A stretch of 64,000 nt of DNA from Eulemur rufifrons (taxonomy: Eukaryota > Chordata > Mammalia > Primates > Lemuridae). The notes beneath the pieces were generated by a model, which saw only the letters and a list, made by a program, of their open reading frames with translations, was not told the origin of the DNA and did not search any database. Within the stretch, counting starts at the first letter, position 1; every line of letters begins with the position of its first letter. Made by a program: the position numbers and the translations under genes. The stretch lies in NCBI RefSeq assembly GCF_041146395.1, contig NC_090999.1:68081001-68145000 (forward strand), read 5' to 3'. This document shows, piece by piece, positions 1 through 11,741 of the stretch.

Positions 1-172
1 ATAGCTGGAACTATAGGTGCACGCCACCATGCCTTGCTAATTTTTTTATTTTTTGTAGAGACAGGGTCTTGCTATGTTGCTCAGACTGGTCTCAAACTCC
101 TGGCCTCAAGCAATCCTTCTACCCGGGCCTCCCAAAGTGCTAGGATTACAGGCATGAGCCATCAAGCTTGGC
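1..172 (-). mobile_element. Alu, antisense, truncated by window edge
   Basis: The plus strand reads as reversed Alu: TGTAGAGACAGGGTCTTGC, then CTCCTGGCCTCAAGCAATCC and TGCTAGGATTACAGGC. Only the part up to the 5' end of the element is in the window. Confidence 0.85.
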
Positions 173-1089
173 CTCTTTGTAATTCTTTTTGTCCTCAGGA
201 ACACTCACTCCCATAGTCAAACTACTGCTTTAAAGTCAGCTGAAATAATTTATTTCCATGTGACTACCAATTTGGTATAATTAAGATCATTTGCTTTTTA
301 CTTATTTTTTAGGGACTACTTTTTTATTGATTTTGATTTAATGTTGCTTTATTTATTTAGATCCAACTTCAGAGCTACAAAACAAGTTACAAGCAGAAGT
401 TCAATGTTCATCCCTGTATCCCCTATACTAAGTCCTCTTTTCCCAAATAATAACCACTTTCAAGGGTTTAATTTATTTCCCCCCCTTTTAATATAAGCAA
501 ATTATGAACAAGAATGTTTATATTCCCCCTTTCATAAGTAATCATTAATATATTTTATACTTTTAAATAAACTGTAGCATATTATACACACATTATACCC
601 TGGAGATCACTCCATAGCAGCAAATATATTATCCACCCCTCCCTTTGTGCAACTGCATACACTCTATTTTCTAGATGCACTATAGTTTCTTGATGCTCAA
701 GAATGAACGTGTTTGGCTTCCAATTCTTCGATGCTACAAATAATGATACAAAAAAAATGGCACCTTGTATATATCATTTTGTATCTATGACAGTGTGTCT
801 TGATTTGCTATTTATCAACCACTGTAAACACATCCTCTTTGAAGATTTAAATTTACAATCATTCAGCACTCAGATCCTGATTTCTAAATACTATCCCACA
901 CTTTAAAAAACTACAGTTCCATTGAGAAATGGTAGATTCTAGGGCTGGGACAGGGAAGGTATAAGAAGAGCCTGAACAATCTTGCTGTACTAAAAAGTAA
1001 ATACTTAAAAAAATAAAAGATGAGGGGTATATCAAAAAGAACATAAGAGAAACAAAAAGATATGGAAGCCAACTTGAAGGGGCTTCCAC
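173..1089. other. CHD1: CHD1 intron 2, AT-rich, no gene seen
   Basis: AT-rich intron sequence without recognisable exon or well-preserved repeat. The short ORFs here lack coding character. Confidence 0.5.
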
Positions 1090-1790
1090 TGGCCAAATTG
1101 GATTCAAGCATCAAAATAAAAAGTTAAAGATTACCCAGCAAATAAAACAGGAACCACTGAGTCTGTGCTGATGAGAGAGAAAAACTGACAGAGGAGGGCT
1201 CTGATAGAGCTCTGAATGCCAAGTGGTAAAAGTGGACAGGCTGGTAGTGCTAGAAAAATACCATTTCACAATCATCATAGAAAATGTTGGTTCAGGCAAG
1301 AATCATCCATGAATGTTAAATCTAGGGTGAGAGTTTGCTGAGTAAGATATTTAATAGCCTCAAAGTGTCTTCTTATAAGGTGCTTATTAGCTATAGGGGA
1401 TAAATTAGAAAATACAATGGAGAAACCAGACACCCTGTCCTGGTGATCAAACGTAGCATCACCAAAAGGGGCAGGCACACAATATAAACCTTCAAATGTG
1501 ATGCTCTTGGAAGGTACGAGGGTACCTGGTGTGCAGTACTCCAGCCAGGTCTGGACAGTGTAAGAAGTATGCTTTTTGCAACCCACTCTCAAATGATTCA
1601 GAAAAAATAAGTATGTATTACACATATATCATGTATATAAATTACACCTAAGTAAAAAGACAATAAGGAAATGTAGCAAAAAGTTAAAAATTAGTGCCTA
1701 TCAGCAAGGATATGCAATGAAGTTCCTAATATAACTCTTCAAAGTTTCTGTAATTTGAAATTAATTCAAAATTTTAAAAATATTAACAAA
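1090..1790 (+). mobile_element. Ancient L1-type 3' end (probable)
   Basis: The stretch resembles the untranslated 3' portion of old mammalian L1M elements, including CTCTCAAATGATTCAGAAAAAATA-like wording near 1585 and an A-rich end near 1780. The family is from memory; it could be another old interspersed repeat. Confidence 0.4.
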
Positions 1791-2734
1791 CAAAATATTT
1801 TTCCAATATCACAAGTTTTCATTATCATCCAAAATTGTGAAATCTTATTTGCAGGTAGTAAAATGTACAAAGATGAGGAAATTTAAAAGCCACAGAAGTC
1901 AAATGAATATAATAGGCAAGTAACATTCAATGGCATGAAAAACAAAAATAAAATTATCTAATATATAATCGGTCAATAAATTGGCCATTTCTACTGGGCA
2001 GGTAGAAATGTAAGAACTGCATAAAACTTTTAAGAATCTAAAAAGCCAGTGTGTATAGATGGATGGAGGGAAAAAAAAGAACAGAAACCCAAAAAGGTAA
2101 AAATGAATGTTAAGGAAAAGAGACTAAATGCCAATTGCATATAATAGCTGCCTCAGAAACTCCTATTTGACTAATTCAGCATGTTGTCATCTTTTCCTTG
2201 GTAACAGAAATCCCGATGTCATGGTCAACATATATAAAAGAATGCATAGCACAAACTCTCTGCAGCTAAGTATGGTCATGAGCTTAAGTTCTGACAAACG
2301 AGAAATAAGTAGAATTGTTGGGTTGTACTTCTAGAGATTATTCAATGGAAGCTGACTCAGCTAGAAGGTGCTCCCTTTTTTGGCCCCTCAAAGTTTGCAG
2401 TTCACAAGAATTGAGCGAAAAGTGCTCAAAATTCATATCTGCACAGGTTCTTTTAGTATGAAGGCCAATATTCTTTTCCCATATCCCCAAAGTCATTCTA
2501 AGTCAATATTCTTAATAACTTGAATGACCAGAAAAAAATTAATATTCTGTGCAAAAATGACAGGAAATCAAATTTAAATTTTTTTGAAGTTAAATTTTTA
2601 AGAATTTTAAAGCACTATCCTCAATGGTTCTCCCCTCATGAATTCCATGTAACTATTACAACTCTGTCTATGGATTAACTTGAGAGAAATGCTTCTCAAA
2701 CTCTGGCCCATATCAACATTACCGCCACTCCCCA

Positions 2735-2865
2735 ATTTTTTTCTGTTTGTTTTTTTGTTTTTTAGAGATAGGGTCTGTTGCTCAAGCTGGTCTTGAACTC
2801 CTGGCCTCAAGCACTTTTCTGGCCTCGGCCTCCCAAAGTGCTAGGACTCAGCCAGAACCATCCCC
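2735..2865 (-). mobile_element. Alu monomer-like fragment, antisense
   Basis: Reversed Alu wording is present: TTTAGAGATAGGGTCTGTTG, CTTGAACTCCTGGCCTCAAG and CCTCCCAAAGTGCTAGGA. Only one arm is present, with an A-tail (T-rich on the plus strand) at the left. Confidence 0.75.
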
Positions 2866-3049
2866 AATTTTTTAATTGCATATACCTGGACACCATCCCA
2901 CACCTACTTAACCCCGTTACAAAGCCAATACTATGACTGATTTGAGGGTTTTAATGGCTTTCCTCTATTTGTGGGATAAAATGACTACCACCTGAACTCT
3001 GCCCCATATCCAACTTTATTCTGCACTTGAACCAGACTTTCTTCAGCCC

Positions 3050-3325
3050 CTGAATTTGCCATGCTCTTTCCCGCTTCATAGCCTTGGTATATAAGCAATA
3101 CTCCCTACCTAGAAAACTTAATCCCCACCCTCTTCCCTAGTACCCCTACTCTACTCATACTTCACTTCTCAAAGTTTTCCCTGAACACCTCCGTCAGACT
3201 ATGTAAGGCACCTGGCACATAAAACATGCCCACAGGGTGTTTTACTTAACATGTCTAGCCCTACTTTATAGCACTCTACCTGTCTCTGAAGATATATTTG
3301 TGAATTAATAAATGTTTAGTATTAT
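3050..3325 (+). mobile_element. L2 LINE 3' fragment (old)
   Basis: The pyrimidine-rich order CTCTTTCCC ... CACTTCTCAAAGTTTTCCCTGAACACC ... GCACTCTACCTGTC ... AATAAATGTTTAG follows the L2 3' end. It is strongly diverged. Confidence 0.45.
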
Positions 3326-6300
3326 CTCCTCTTTGCTTTCTATTTGAAAGCACCATAAGCCTAAACCTTCCACACAAAATTTTATCATTCTTTCCTCCTG
3401 GCATTTCTGCTTCTAGATTTCTTCCTTTTTTCTTCTTCTTCTTCCTCAAAGTCTTCTAATTTAAAACTGTTTCAGGGAAAATAATTTTAAGCAGAAGCTG
3501 CTTCTGATGAATCAGAAAATCTGGAAACACTGGGTCTACTTTCTACACCATCACAATTGCCTAAAACTAAGTAACACTTTCCTTTGGACAATGCATTTAC
3601 AGGTACTTTCCAATTCACCAATCACCTTCCACAAACAAATACCTTATACCTAGATAGCTTCATTCATTTATGTTATCTGCTGGGCTCTTATGGCCCTTTC
3701 ATTTATATGCCAACTAAGGCAACATTTTAAATCATTTAATTCTATACCTTACAAAATATTTTCCATTTTATCTTTACAAATGTTCTTGAAGGCACACATA
3801 AGGAGTTTTCCTAAATCCTTTTCAGAGAAGGCAACCCTTCCAAGGTCCCGGTTTTTTTAAGGAGAGAATTATTAAATTCCAGCTATAGCCAAATTCTTAG
3901 TTCCAATCCCAGCCAAGATCTTACCCTAAAGACCTTGTGCACCTCCAAATATCCCCTCCTTTGCTGCCATGCAGACCTTGCTCAGGCTTTGGGTTCCCTT
4001 TTGGTTTTGGCATGTGTAAATTTTCTTTCAAGTTCAGCCAAGAAACTACTTTTTTCCTTTTTTCTCTTTTTTATCTAGCATTATCATGTGTTTGAGGGAA
4101 GGGAGTGTTTTGGGAGTGAGAGTCCATGTTAGCTCAGCCCAACGTATGACAGAATGCTAACACCTCCTTTCTCCACCCTATTCTCCACTCAAATCAGTCT
4201 TTTGAACTAAAGAAAATTCCTATCCTAGGTACATGAGAACAATGTATTCTCAAGAAAATAAAGATTCTTCTATATTATAGAGGAAAAAAAAGTCTTGAAC
4301 TAGTCTGAAATAGTATATAAAGGAAGACTGAATAAAACAATGAATGATATTCTAAGAAAATGGTAGCAATGAATAAGCAGCTGCTTTCCTTACCACCAGA
4401 TCACTAGCAGAAGAAACCAGCACTGATAAATCTTGGAGTAGATTTAAAATGTCAAGAAAGTAATATTGTGGTGGGTGTGGGAGTAGTGAAGGGAAATGAA
4501 CAACTCAAAACAGTAACGCTAGAGAAAACTGTTAATGTGCATTTAAACATTATATATAAATTAGACTGTACCAAAGCCTTAGATCTATGATTTTTTTTAT
4601 TTTAATTCTATTAAATAATTAATGTATTCATTTATTTACTTCTTTTGACCCTAGCACAGAAAGATTTTCTTTTAATGTATCCCACTTCCCTACTTTTCCT
4701 TTCCTTTTTTTCTTTTAAAGTGCCAGTAGTATTTATATGGATAGATTCGAGGTGGGAGTATGGCGGGGAGCATGCTATAGGATACACTGATAGAAGGTAA
4801 ATCAATTTTCCACAGAAATATTCTAATAGAAGATTGTGTGTCTGACAAAAAGCTATACATACACAAATCTAAGAATTGTATTTATTAATCAAAACAATAG
4901 AGCATATTGCACTAAATTCTCCTTCCATAGCTCCTGTTTCCTTCCCCCATAACTACTGCTTAAGGGGCAATGCCATTCAAAAGAGTTTTTGGGGAATTTT
5001 TGAAAGAATTTCTTGGCAGATACTTGTGTAGCAAATTGAGGGCTAACTTGGTGTTTTTGAAGTTCAACCATGAATTATTTTCTCCCAACTCTCTGGTTCT
5101 TTCTTTTCATTGCAATTGTATTTACACATGTAAATATAAATACAGTGTGTATTGACACTGGTTAGATGCGTCTCGGATTTCTGCCACACAGAATAAAAAT
5201 ACTTGAAGATACTATGAAGTCTTCAAAAGTGGAGAATGATTAAAAACAGGAAATTAAAAAAAAGTTTAAAAGATTACTGTGAAGAGGAAAAGAGATGTAA
5301 AGCATAACTGCCTGACACATAGGAGTTCAATATTGATAGTTATTAGAGATAAAAAACATAGATCTTTCTCCTGAATTCAAGAACAGAATCTTCACCTCAA
5401 AATTGGCTGTAGGTATTCTTTGGACTGTTATAAGTATAAATACAGGAATGTCTATGAATAAAATCTATACATATACTAACATTTTCAAAACAAACTGTTG
5501 CATAAAAAAAGGAAAATATGTTTAATATTTGGTGCTACGTGCAAAAAATATCATGTACTTTATTTAGGCATTCCCTGGTTTCCCCAGGCACAGGTCACTG
5601 TTCCAGCTCATGTTCCCACAATATTTTGCTTACATGTTATTAATAATTCCTTTACAATATTACAAATATTTTTATACATGTATCTCTCTCCAAACTGAAT
5701 CTTGAAAGTCATAGAGTCAGAACCTTTCTTTATTTTATAGACCACTAGCCACTTCAGCAGTGACTGGAGAAACAATCTGGAAAGTAGTAAATAATGAGTA
5801 AATGCTACTCATTAACAAAAAAAATGAATTACTAGCCAAAGGCAAGCAATGGCTTTCAAACTTTTTGGACCATGACCTATGTAACACATTTTATATCATG
5901 CAGTACACACAAACAAGTAAAACATGAGTTTGATGAAATAATAAAATAGCTACAAAAGGTTTCAGAAAATCTTTCCTTCTGTATGACTCTGAAAAGCAGG
6001 TAGTTCCATTGTTTTGTCAGGCATTGACCAGCAAGGAGTTCCTTTCAGCATTCTAAACTTTCAATCCAATACAAAACCATATTATAAAGCAAACTCTTCT
6101 TAAAATACAATATGATTCTATCCCCTTAAAGTCTCCAACTGAAGAAATGAGAATAAAACTGCTAGACATAGATGTTAGGAAGGATAGCTCCTAATGTAAT
6201 TTTAAAGATGATTATTGAGTCATGTTGAATCTAAAGTAAATTCAAAAGTAAATATTCTCTAGTAAGCATTCAGGGAATAATTAGATGAGAATAAAGGGCT

Positions 6301-6660
6301 ATGTATATATACATTTAAGAGTCACTAAATAATAGTTTTATAAACCACATATGAAATTTATTACAATATTAATGACATGATAAAAATCTCTAATTCTATA
6401 ATTTGTAGTTACAACAACTAGGCAAAGCTTAATGACTTCTTCCCCCATTAGTACTTAGTATTACCTATCAGGCAGAAGTCTAACACATAGAAATTATGTT
6501 TCAAAATAATTGAGCGGGGCGTTGGAGAGGGGGAAGGTAGTATAGTAGGTAGGAGTTAAGTTAAACTAGATTGGCCATGAGATGAAATACATTGAAGCTA
6601 TATGATATACATGGGGTTCATTTTACTACTGTCATTGCTTTTGTATATACAGCTAATTAT
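3326..6660. other. CHD1: CHD1 intron 2, mostly unique sequence
   Basis: AT-rich sequence without a recognisable exon. A CTT/TTC-rich tract lies at 3420-3450. Weak old-repeat traces include a MIR-like 3' end near 5290-5345 and a DNA-transposon-like segment near 5850-5960. No minus-strand frame matches the serine-rich or chromodomain parts of CHD1. Confidence 0.5.
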
Positions 6661-6662
6661 CC

Positions 6663-6945
6663 ATAATTTTTTGAGACAGTTCTGTCACCCAGGCTGGAGT
6701 TCAGTGGCATGATCATATCCCACTACAGCCTTAACGAGCCAGCCTCTTGCATCAGCCTCTAGAGTAGCTAGGGCTACGGGTATGCACCACCATACCAGTG
6801 GTAATTTTTAAAAATTTTTTGTAGAGACAGGGTCTCACTGCGTTGCCCGGGCTGGTCAAGAACTCCTAGCCTCAAGTGATCCTTCCACCTCAAACTTCCA
6901 AAGTGCTAGATTACAGGCATTTGCCACTGAGCCCAGCCTCATAAT
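6663..6945 (-). mobile_element. Alu, antisense, old (AluJ-like)
   Basis: Both arms are readable in reverse: TTTGAGACAGTTCTGTCACC ... GTAGCTAGGGCTACGGGTATG ... TTTTGTAGAGACAGGGTCTC ... CAAAGTGCTAGATTACAGGC. Many substitutions and small deletions indicate age. Confidence 0.85.
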
Positions 6946-7277
6946 AATAACTTAGCACAAATAATGTCTACCCTTGAAAGTTCAATTTTAAAGATATTAT
7001 TAATTTGCTACTTAAAATACTATATGCTTTTAAATTACTTAAATGAACTCTGCCACAAAAAAATAAGTTACCAGCACTATGAAATTTTAAATAAAATTTA
7101 TAATTTGGTATTTCATCACAGTTTGCATATACCTATGGAAATGTGCTGCACATAAGAACAAACTCCCCCTACTGTGAGTCACTTAGTAAAAAAAGTGAAA
7201 TAACCAATGTAGTACATGACTGAGACACTAGGCTGCTAGACACTAAGTCAACCTTTTGGTATAAAATATATGCTACT

Positions 7278-7350
7278 GTCAGGGTGCACTGGCAGTGACT
7301 CACACCTGTAATCCTAGCAATTTGGGAGGCTGAGGCAAAAGCATCACTTG
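7278..7350 (+). mobile_element. Alu 5' fragment
   Basis: The first 70 or so bases of an Alu are present (CAGTGACTCACACCTGTAAT then GGGAGGCTGAGGCAAAAGC), broken off before the middle. Confidence 0.7.
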
Positions 7351-7383
7351 AAGTGAACAGTTTCATATACATAAGAATTTAAC

Positions 7384-7510
7384 ATGAATACAATTCTCCT
7401 GGGAATCTTGTTAAAATAGAAATTCTGATTCAGTATATCTGGGACACAGGGGAACTTTTAAGGTAAAGGAATTGTTCTGTATAGTACTGGGTGGAGAATA
7501 AATGATGCTA
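7384..7510. mobile_element. MER5-like hAT DNA transposon fragment
   Basis: Wording such as CTCCTGGGAATCTTGTTAAA and ATTCTGATTCAGTATATCTG matches the MER5 group of non-autonomous Charlie/hAT elements. It is diverged and partial. Confidence 0.45.
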
Positions 7511-8216
7511 GGCATTTGTCAAAACCGACAGAACTGTATGTCACAGAATAAATGTAATATATACATATTTTGAAAATTAACCCTTATGATGAGGATTCCA
7601 GAATGGAATGCAAACAGTGACAAATAAATCTAACTTTAATACAAATTTATAATATAATCACACTGAAGGGGCTGGGGATGAGTTAACTTGACTAACTTTG
7701 GAAAACAGTGTTTTGACCAGAAACTCCAAGGCTAAATACACAAGTGTACTATACTCAAACACTGTATCCTAGCTGGTAAATTAGTTTCTCCTGAGAGTGT
7801 TGCCTAAAAATTCTGAAATTGCTTTCCATGTATACTGAGGTTTAAATGAATAAATGATGGATGATGCGAGCCAGGTTTCTCACTGTTGGATACAGAGGTT
7901 ATCCACTTTGTTTGCTGCGAGGGCCCAGAAGCAGTGACACTCTAATAGCAAAAAGCACATCCATTACCCAGATCTTGGTTTCTAATACCACTCTCCAATA
8001 AAAGGAATCAGGGCTCTTTGGAGAGTAGCTGATTCTAGGACAAAAGGATGAGAGAGTGTATAAAAGAAACACAGAAGTCAACCTGGAAAAGCTCCTAAAG
8101 GACAAGGCTAGAGCAACAAAATAACTTACTGAATTAGAACTGAAAAGTATAAAATATATATATACATAAATCCATGCATCTATAAATCACTGAATAAATG
8201 GAGAAAAGAATTCTTT

Positions 8217-8551
8217 TTTTTTTTTTTTTTTTTTGTTGAGACAGAGTCTCACTTTGTTGCCCAGGCTAGAGTGAGTGCCATGGCGTCAGCTTAGCTCACA
8301 GCAACCTCAGACTCCTCGGCTTAAGCGATCCTACTGCCTCAGCCTCCCGAGTAGCTGGGACTACAGGCATGCGCCACTATGCCCGGCTAATTTTTTCTAT
8401 ATAGATTTTTAGTTGTCCATATAATGTCTTTCTATTTTTAGTAGAGACGGGGTCTCGCTCAGGCTGGTCTCGAACTCCTGACCTTGAGCAATCCACCCGC
8501 CTCGGCCTCCCAGAGTGCTAGGATTACAGGCGTGAGCCACCGCGCCCGGCC
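8217..8551 (-). mobile_element. Strepsirrhine-type Alu, antisense, with perfect TSD
   Basis: A complete Alu in reverse orientation starts with a poly-T run and ends in GCGCCCGGCC. The inter-arm segment contains TTAGTTGTCCATATAAT, the reverse of the lemur-lineage insertion. Flanks carry a 17-bp direct repeat GGAGAAAAGAATTCTTT (8200-8216 and 8552-8568). Intact TSD, long tail and many CpGs indicate a fairly young insertion. Confidence 0.95.
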
Positions 8552-8568
8552 GGAGAAAAGAATTCTTT

Positions 8569-9125
8569 ACAGAAATTTCACTTGATATATTTAGATATCC
8601 TCCTCGCCAAGAGATGGAGCTTAATTCTCACTACACCCCTGGACAGTAGGCTAGACACAGTGACTTGTTTCCAAAGAGTACAGTATGAAAAGGGGAATAA
8701 CAGTACCTTTATACTGCAGAAACCTGGAAAATATTACCTTGACCAAGTGATGGACGTTAACATCACCAGTAATGTCATGTGGATATCGTGTTCCCCATAT
8801 TATGTGACTAGAGCACTTTATCTCTGTGGTATTCTTTCTAAAAAACCAATAACCCTACTTTATCCTAAGATAAACATCAGACAAATTCTCATTTCAGGAC
8901 ATTCTACAGGACATCTGGCCAGTATTTCTCAAGACTGTTAAGGTCATGAAAAATAAGAAAAGACTTAAAAACTCTCACAAACCAAAGAAGACTGGGGAGA
9001 TTTCACTACTAAATGTAGTATGGTACTCTAGATTAAATCCTGGAACAGAGAAAAGGGCATTAATGGAAAAACCAATACAATCCAGGTAATGTCTGGAGTT
9101 TAGTTAATAGTTTAAAAGCACAGTT
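8569..9125 (+). mobile_element. Ancient L1-type 3' end (probable)
   Basis: The sequence, including AGAGATGGAGCTTAATTCTC, GACATTCTACAGGACATCTG and GATTAAATCCTGGAACAGAG, is a familiar old mammalian repeat that I attribute to an L1M 3' untranslated region. A 119-codon frame at 8582-8941 falls inside it and is not a gene. Confidence 0.45.
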
Positions 9126-9139
9126 TTTTTAAATGGTTA

Positions 9140-9305
9140 TAAATCCAGTTTCCCCATTTGGAGAGTGGGAATCATAACACTGTGTACATCACAGGTGTTC
9201 TGTGAGAATAAACTGTGATAATTCAAGTAATACACAATGCCCCACGTGCACCATGCTTGGTTCAGTCAGAGTAAGAGCTCAACAATCACTGGTTGCCACT
9301 GTTGT
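9140..9305 (+). mobile_element. MIR fragment
   Basis: The order CCAGTTTCCCCATTTGGAGAGTG ... GTGAGAATAAACTGTGATAAT ... AGCTCAACAATCACTGG follows the 3' two-thirds of a MIR SINE. Confidence 0.55.
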
Positions 9306-9469
9306 TTCTAGAGAAATGAAATTTACTTAGCCTCTTGCTGGCATGGCTCATGACACCTTCATTTGGGGATTCCCAGAAAATAAAAACCATGTGTAACAAC
9401 ATCAAAAACAAGAAATGTGGCAAGATGCTGAATGACTCCTGGTGAACAGCTTCATATATATGCATATGA

Positions 9470-9605
9470 ATTTAATACATACAAGAATCACTTGGGAATC
9501 TTGTTAAAATGAAGGTTATGACCTCAGTGGCTCTGGGGTAGGCCAGAAGGTTCTACATTTCTAATAAGCTCCCAAGTGATGCCAGTGCTGCTGGTCCAAG
9601 AATGA
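9470..9605. mobile_element. MER5-like hAT DNA transposon
   Basis: AGAATCACTTGGGAATCTTG and ATAAGCTCCCAAGTGATGCC form the partly inverted ends typical of MER5 elements. Confidence 0.6.
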
Positions 9606-9936
9606 CAACTAGAGCTGCAACGTTTCTATTTCTGTAGTTTTAATTTTTTCCACAAAAAACATTTTTTAAAGTCTTCTCCATGTCTTCATCACAACTACTC
9701 TTATTTTTAAATACAGAACTGTACCACATGGAACCCAAAAGCCATCAAGATCTTAAGTAAGCACCTACTTAAGCAGAATAAAAAAAGCGGCAGCTTCACG
9801 TTGTCCACACATTATCTTATGCCTATATACAGAAAAGTCGTGTCTTTGATAGTTAAGTCATATTCAATTCTCTCACCTTTAATAGTTAAAAGTTGGTCTA
9901 AATACATTACAGTAATCTAGATTAACCATAGTCCTA

Positions 9937-10230
9937 GGCTGGGCGCAGTGGCTCATGCTTGTAACCCTAACACTCTGTGAGGCCAAGGCAGGAGGACTGC
10001 TTGAATTCAGGAGTTCGAAACCAACCTGAGCAAGAGTGAGACTCCATCTCTACAAAAATTAGGCGGGGGTCATGGCATGTGCCTGTAGTCTCAACTATTC
10101 CAGAGACTGAGGCCTGAGGATCACTTGAGCCCAGGAGTCTAAAGTTGCAGTGAGCCATGATGACGCCACTGCACTCTACGAGGGGCAAAAGAGCAAGACC
10201 CTGCCTCAAAAAACAAAACAAAACAAAACA
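9937..10230 (+). mobile_element. Alu, sense
   Basis: Both Alu arms are present, from CTGGGCGCAGTGGCTCATGC to a (CAAAA)n tail at 10205-10230. It is diverged, with a short inter-arm region. Confidence 0.9.
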
Positions 10231-10627
10231 CAGTCCCAGGAAATTGTGTGAAAATCTTAATATGGTAAATTCTATCTGGAGACAGAGTAGTAAAGCTCTA
10301 TTACTAAAGCTCTTGCTAAATAGTATATTGAGTGGTATGATCGTAGATTCTGTAACACAGGCTATTTGGGAAAATAAAAAACTAACAGGGAAAAATAAAG
10401 AAAATACATATTGAAGTAAGAAATAGGGATTAACAAAAAATGAGATGTAAATTAATCATACTTTCCTGCAATTAATGACATCGCAGGAAATTTTTATAGT
10501 CAGTTTTTTTAATTCAATAATTTCTAGCCATTCTAGCTTTGTGATTTCACATTTTCTTGTCTTCCTAAAAGTGTTTCTTAGCATAAACTTTTGAAACTTA
10601 GAAATGAATTGACTTAAAGAAAATCAA

Positions 10628-10960
10628 GGCCGGGCGCGGTGGCTCACGCCTGTAATCCTAGCACTCTGGGAGGCCGAGGTGGGCGGATCATTTGAGCTCA
10701 GGAGTTCGAGACCAGCCTGAGCAAGAGCGAGACCCCATCTCTACTAAAAATAGAAAGAAATTATATGGACAGCTAAAAATATATATAGAAAAAATTAGCC
10801 GGGCATGGTGGTGCATGCCTGTAGTCCCAGCTACTCGGGAGGCTGAGACAGGAGGATCGCTCGAGCTCAGGAGTTTGAGGTTGCTGTGAGCTAGGCTGAT
10901 GCCACGGCACTCACTCTAGCCTGGACAACAGAGTGAGACTCTGTCTCAAAAAAAAAAAAA
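10628..10960 (+). mobile_element. Strepsirrhine-type Alu, sense, full-length with TSD
   Basis: The element runs from GGCCGGGCGCGGTGGCTCAC to a poly-A tail. It has the lineage-specific TTATATGGACAGCTAAAAAT insert between the arms (10760-10790). The 12-bp direct repeat AAAGAAAATCAA flanks it (10616-10627 and 10961-10972). Many CpGs are retained, so it is relatively young. Confidence 0.95.
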
Positions 10961-11457
10961 AAAGAAAATCAAAACTGAAGTAACTACAAAGCAAGTTAGG
11001 AAACACCACTTTAACTGGCATTGCCTTTAAAAATTTTACTTAAGTGAAAGAAAATAACTGATTTTGATGGCAAGAAATCCTTCTGCTATGTGTATGCATA
11101 AATGCAATAATTCAAAACAAACAAAAAAACAAGAAAAAAAAATGGCAATGATTCCCAAAATGGTGTACCATAAGAGTGTTCAACGGGACACTTACAGACA
11201 TACAGTGAAAAATGTGACCTGTGTTCAAATTACCTTTCACTTGGCGTTCCTTAAATTTAACAAGTCATTTAGACTATAGGGCTTCTCAAAGCCTTTAATA
11301 ACATTTAATAATTTTTCTAAAGGAAAATTTAATTTGGTAAATCCCATTTGTGAATTTCTGAAAAAGATATTTTCATTTAGAACATATCCATTAATCATAT
11401 TTCCTACTCATTCCCTACCTCCACTGCCTCCCCAAAACATTTTAAAAGTTGAGATCT

Positions 11458-11732
11458 GGCCAGGTTCATGCCTGTAATCCCAGCACTTTGAGAGGCTGAG
11501 GTGGGAGGAATGCTTGAGGGTAGGAGCTCAAGATCAGCCTGGACAAACTTAAAAATTAGCTGGGTGTGGCAGCACATGCCTGAAGTCCTCGCTACTTGTG
11601 AGGCTGAGGCAGGGGGACTGCTTCAGCCCAGGAATTGGAGGCTGCAGTGAGCTGTGATGGCACCACTGCACTCTAGCCAGGGCAACAGAGAGAGACCCTA
11701 TCTCAAAAAAAACAAAAAAACAAAAAACAAAC
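11458..11732 (+). mobile_element. Alu, sense, with TSD
   Basis: A two-arm Alu with a (CAAA)n-type tail and a small deletion in arm one. The direct repeat AAAAGTTGA flanks it (11444-11452 and 11733-11741). Confidence 0.88.
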
Positions 11733-11741
11733 AAAAGTTGA

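Noticed and set aside
3420..3450. Glu-rich minus-strand stretch that could have been an acidic CHD1 exon
   Set aside because: It is a CTT microsatellite-like tract; flanking residues do not match CHD1 and a stop follows closely.
8582..8941. 119-codon plus-strand frame in CHD1 intron 2
   Set aside because: It lies inside an ancient interspersed repeat and has no domain.
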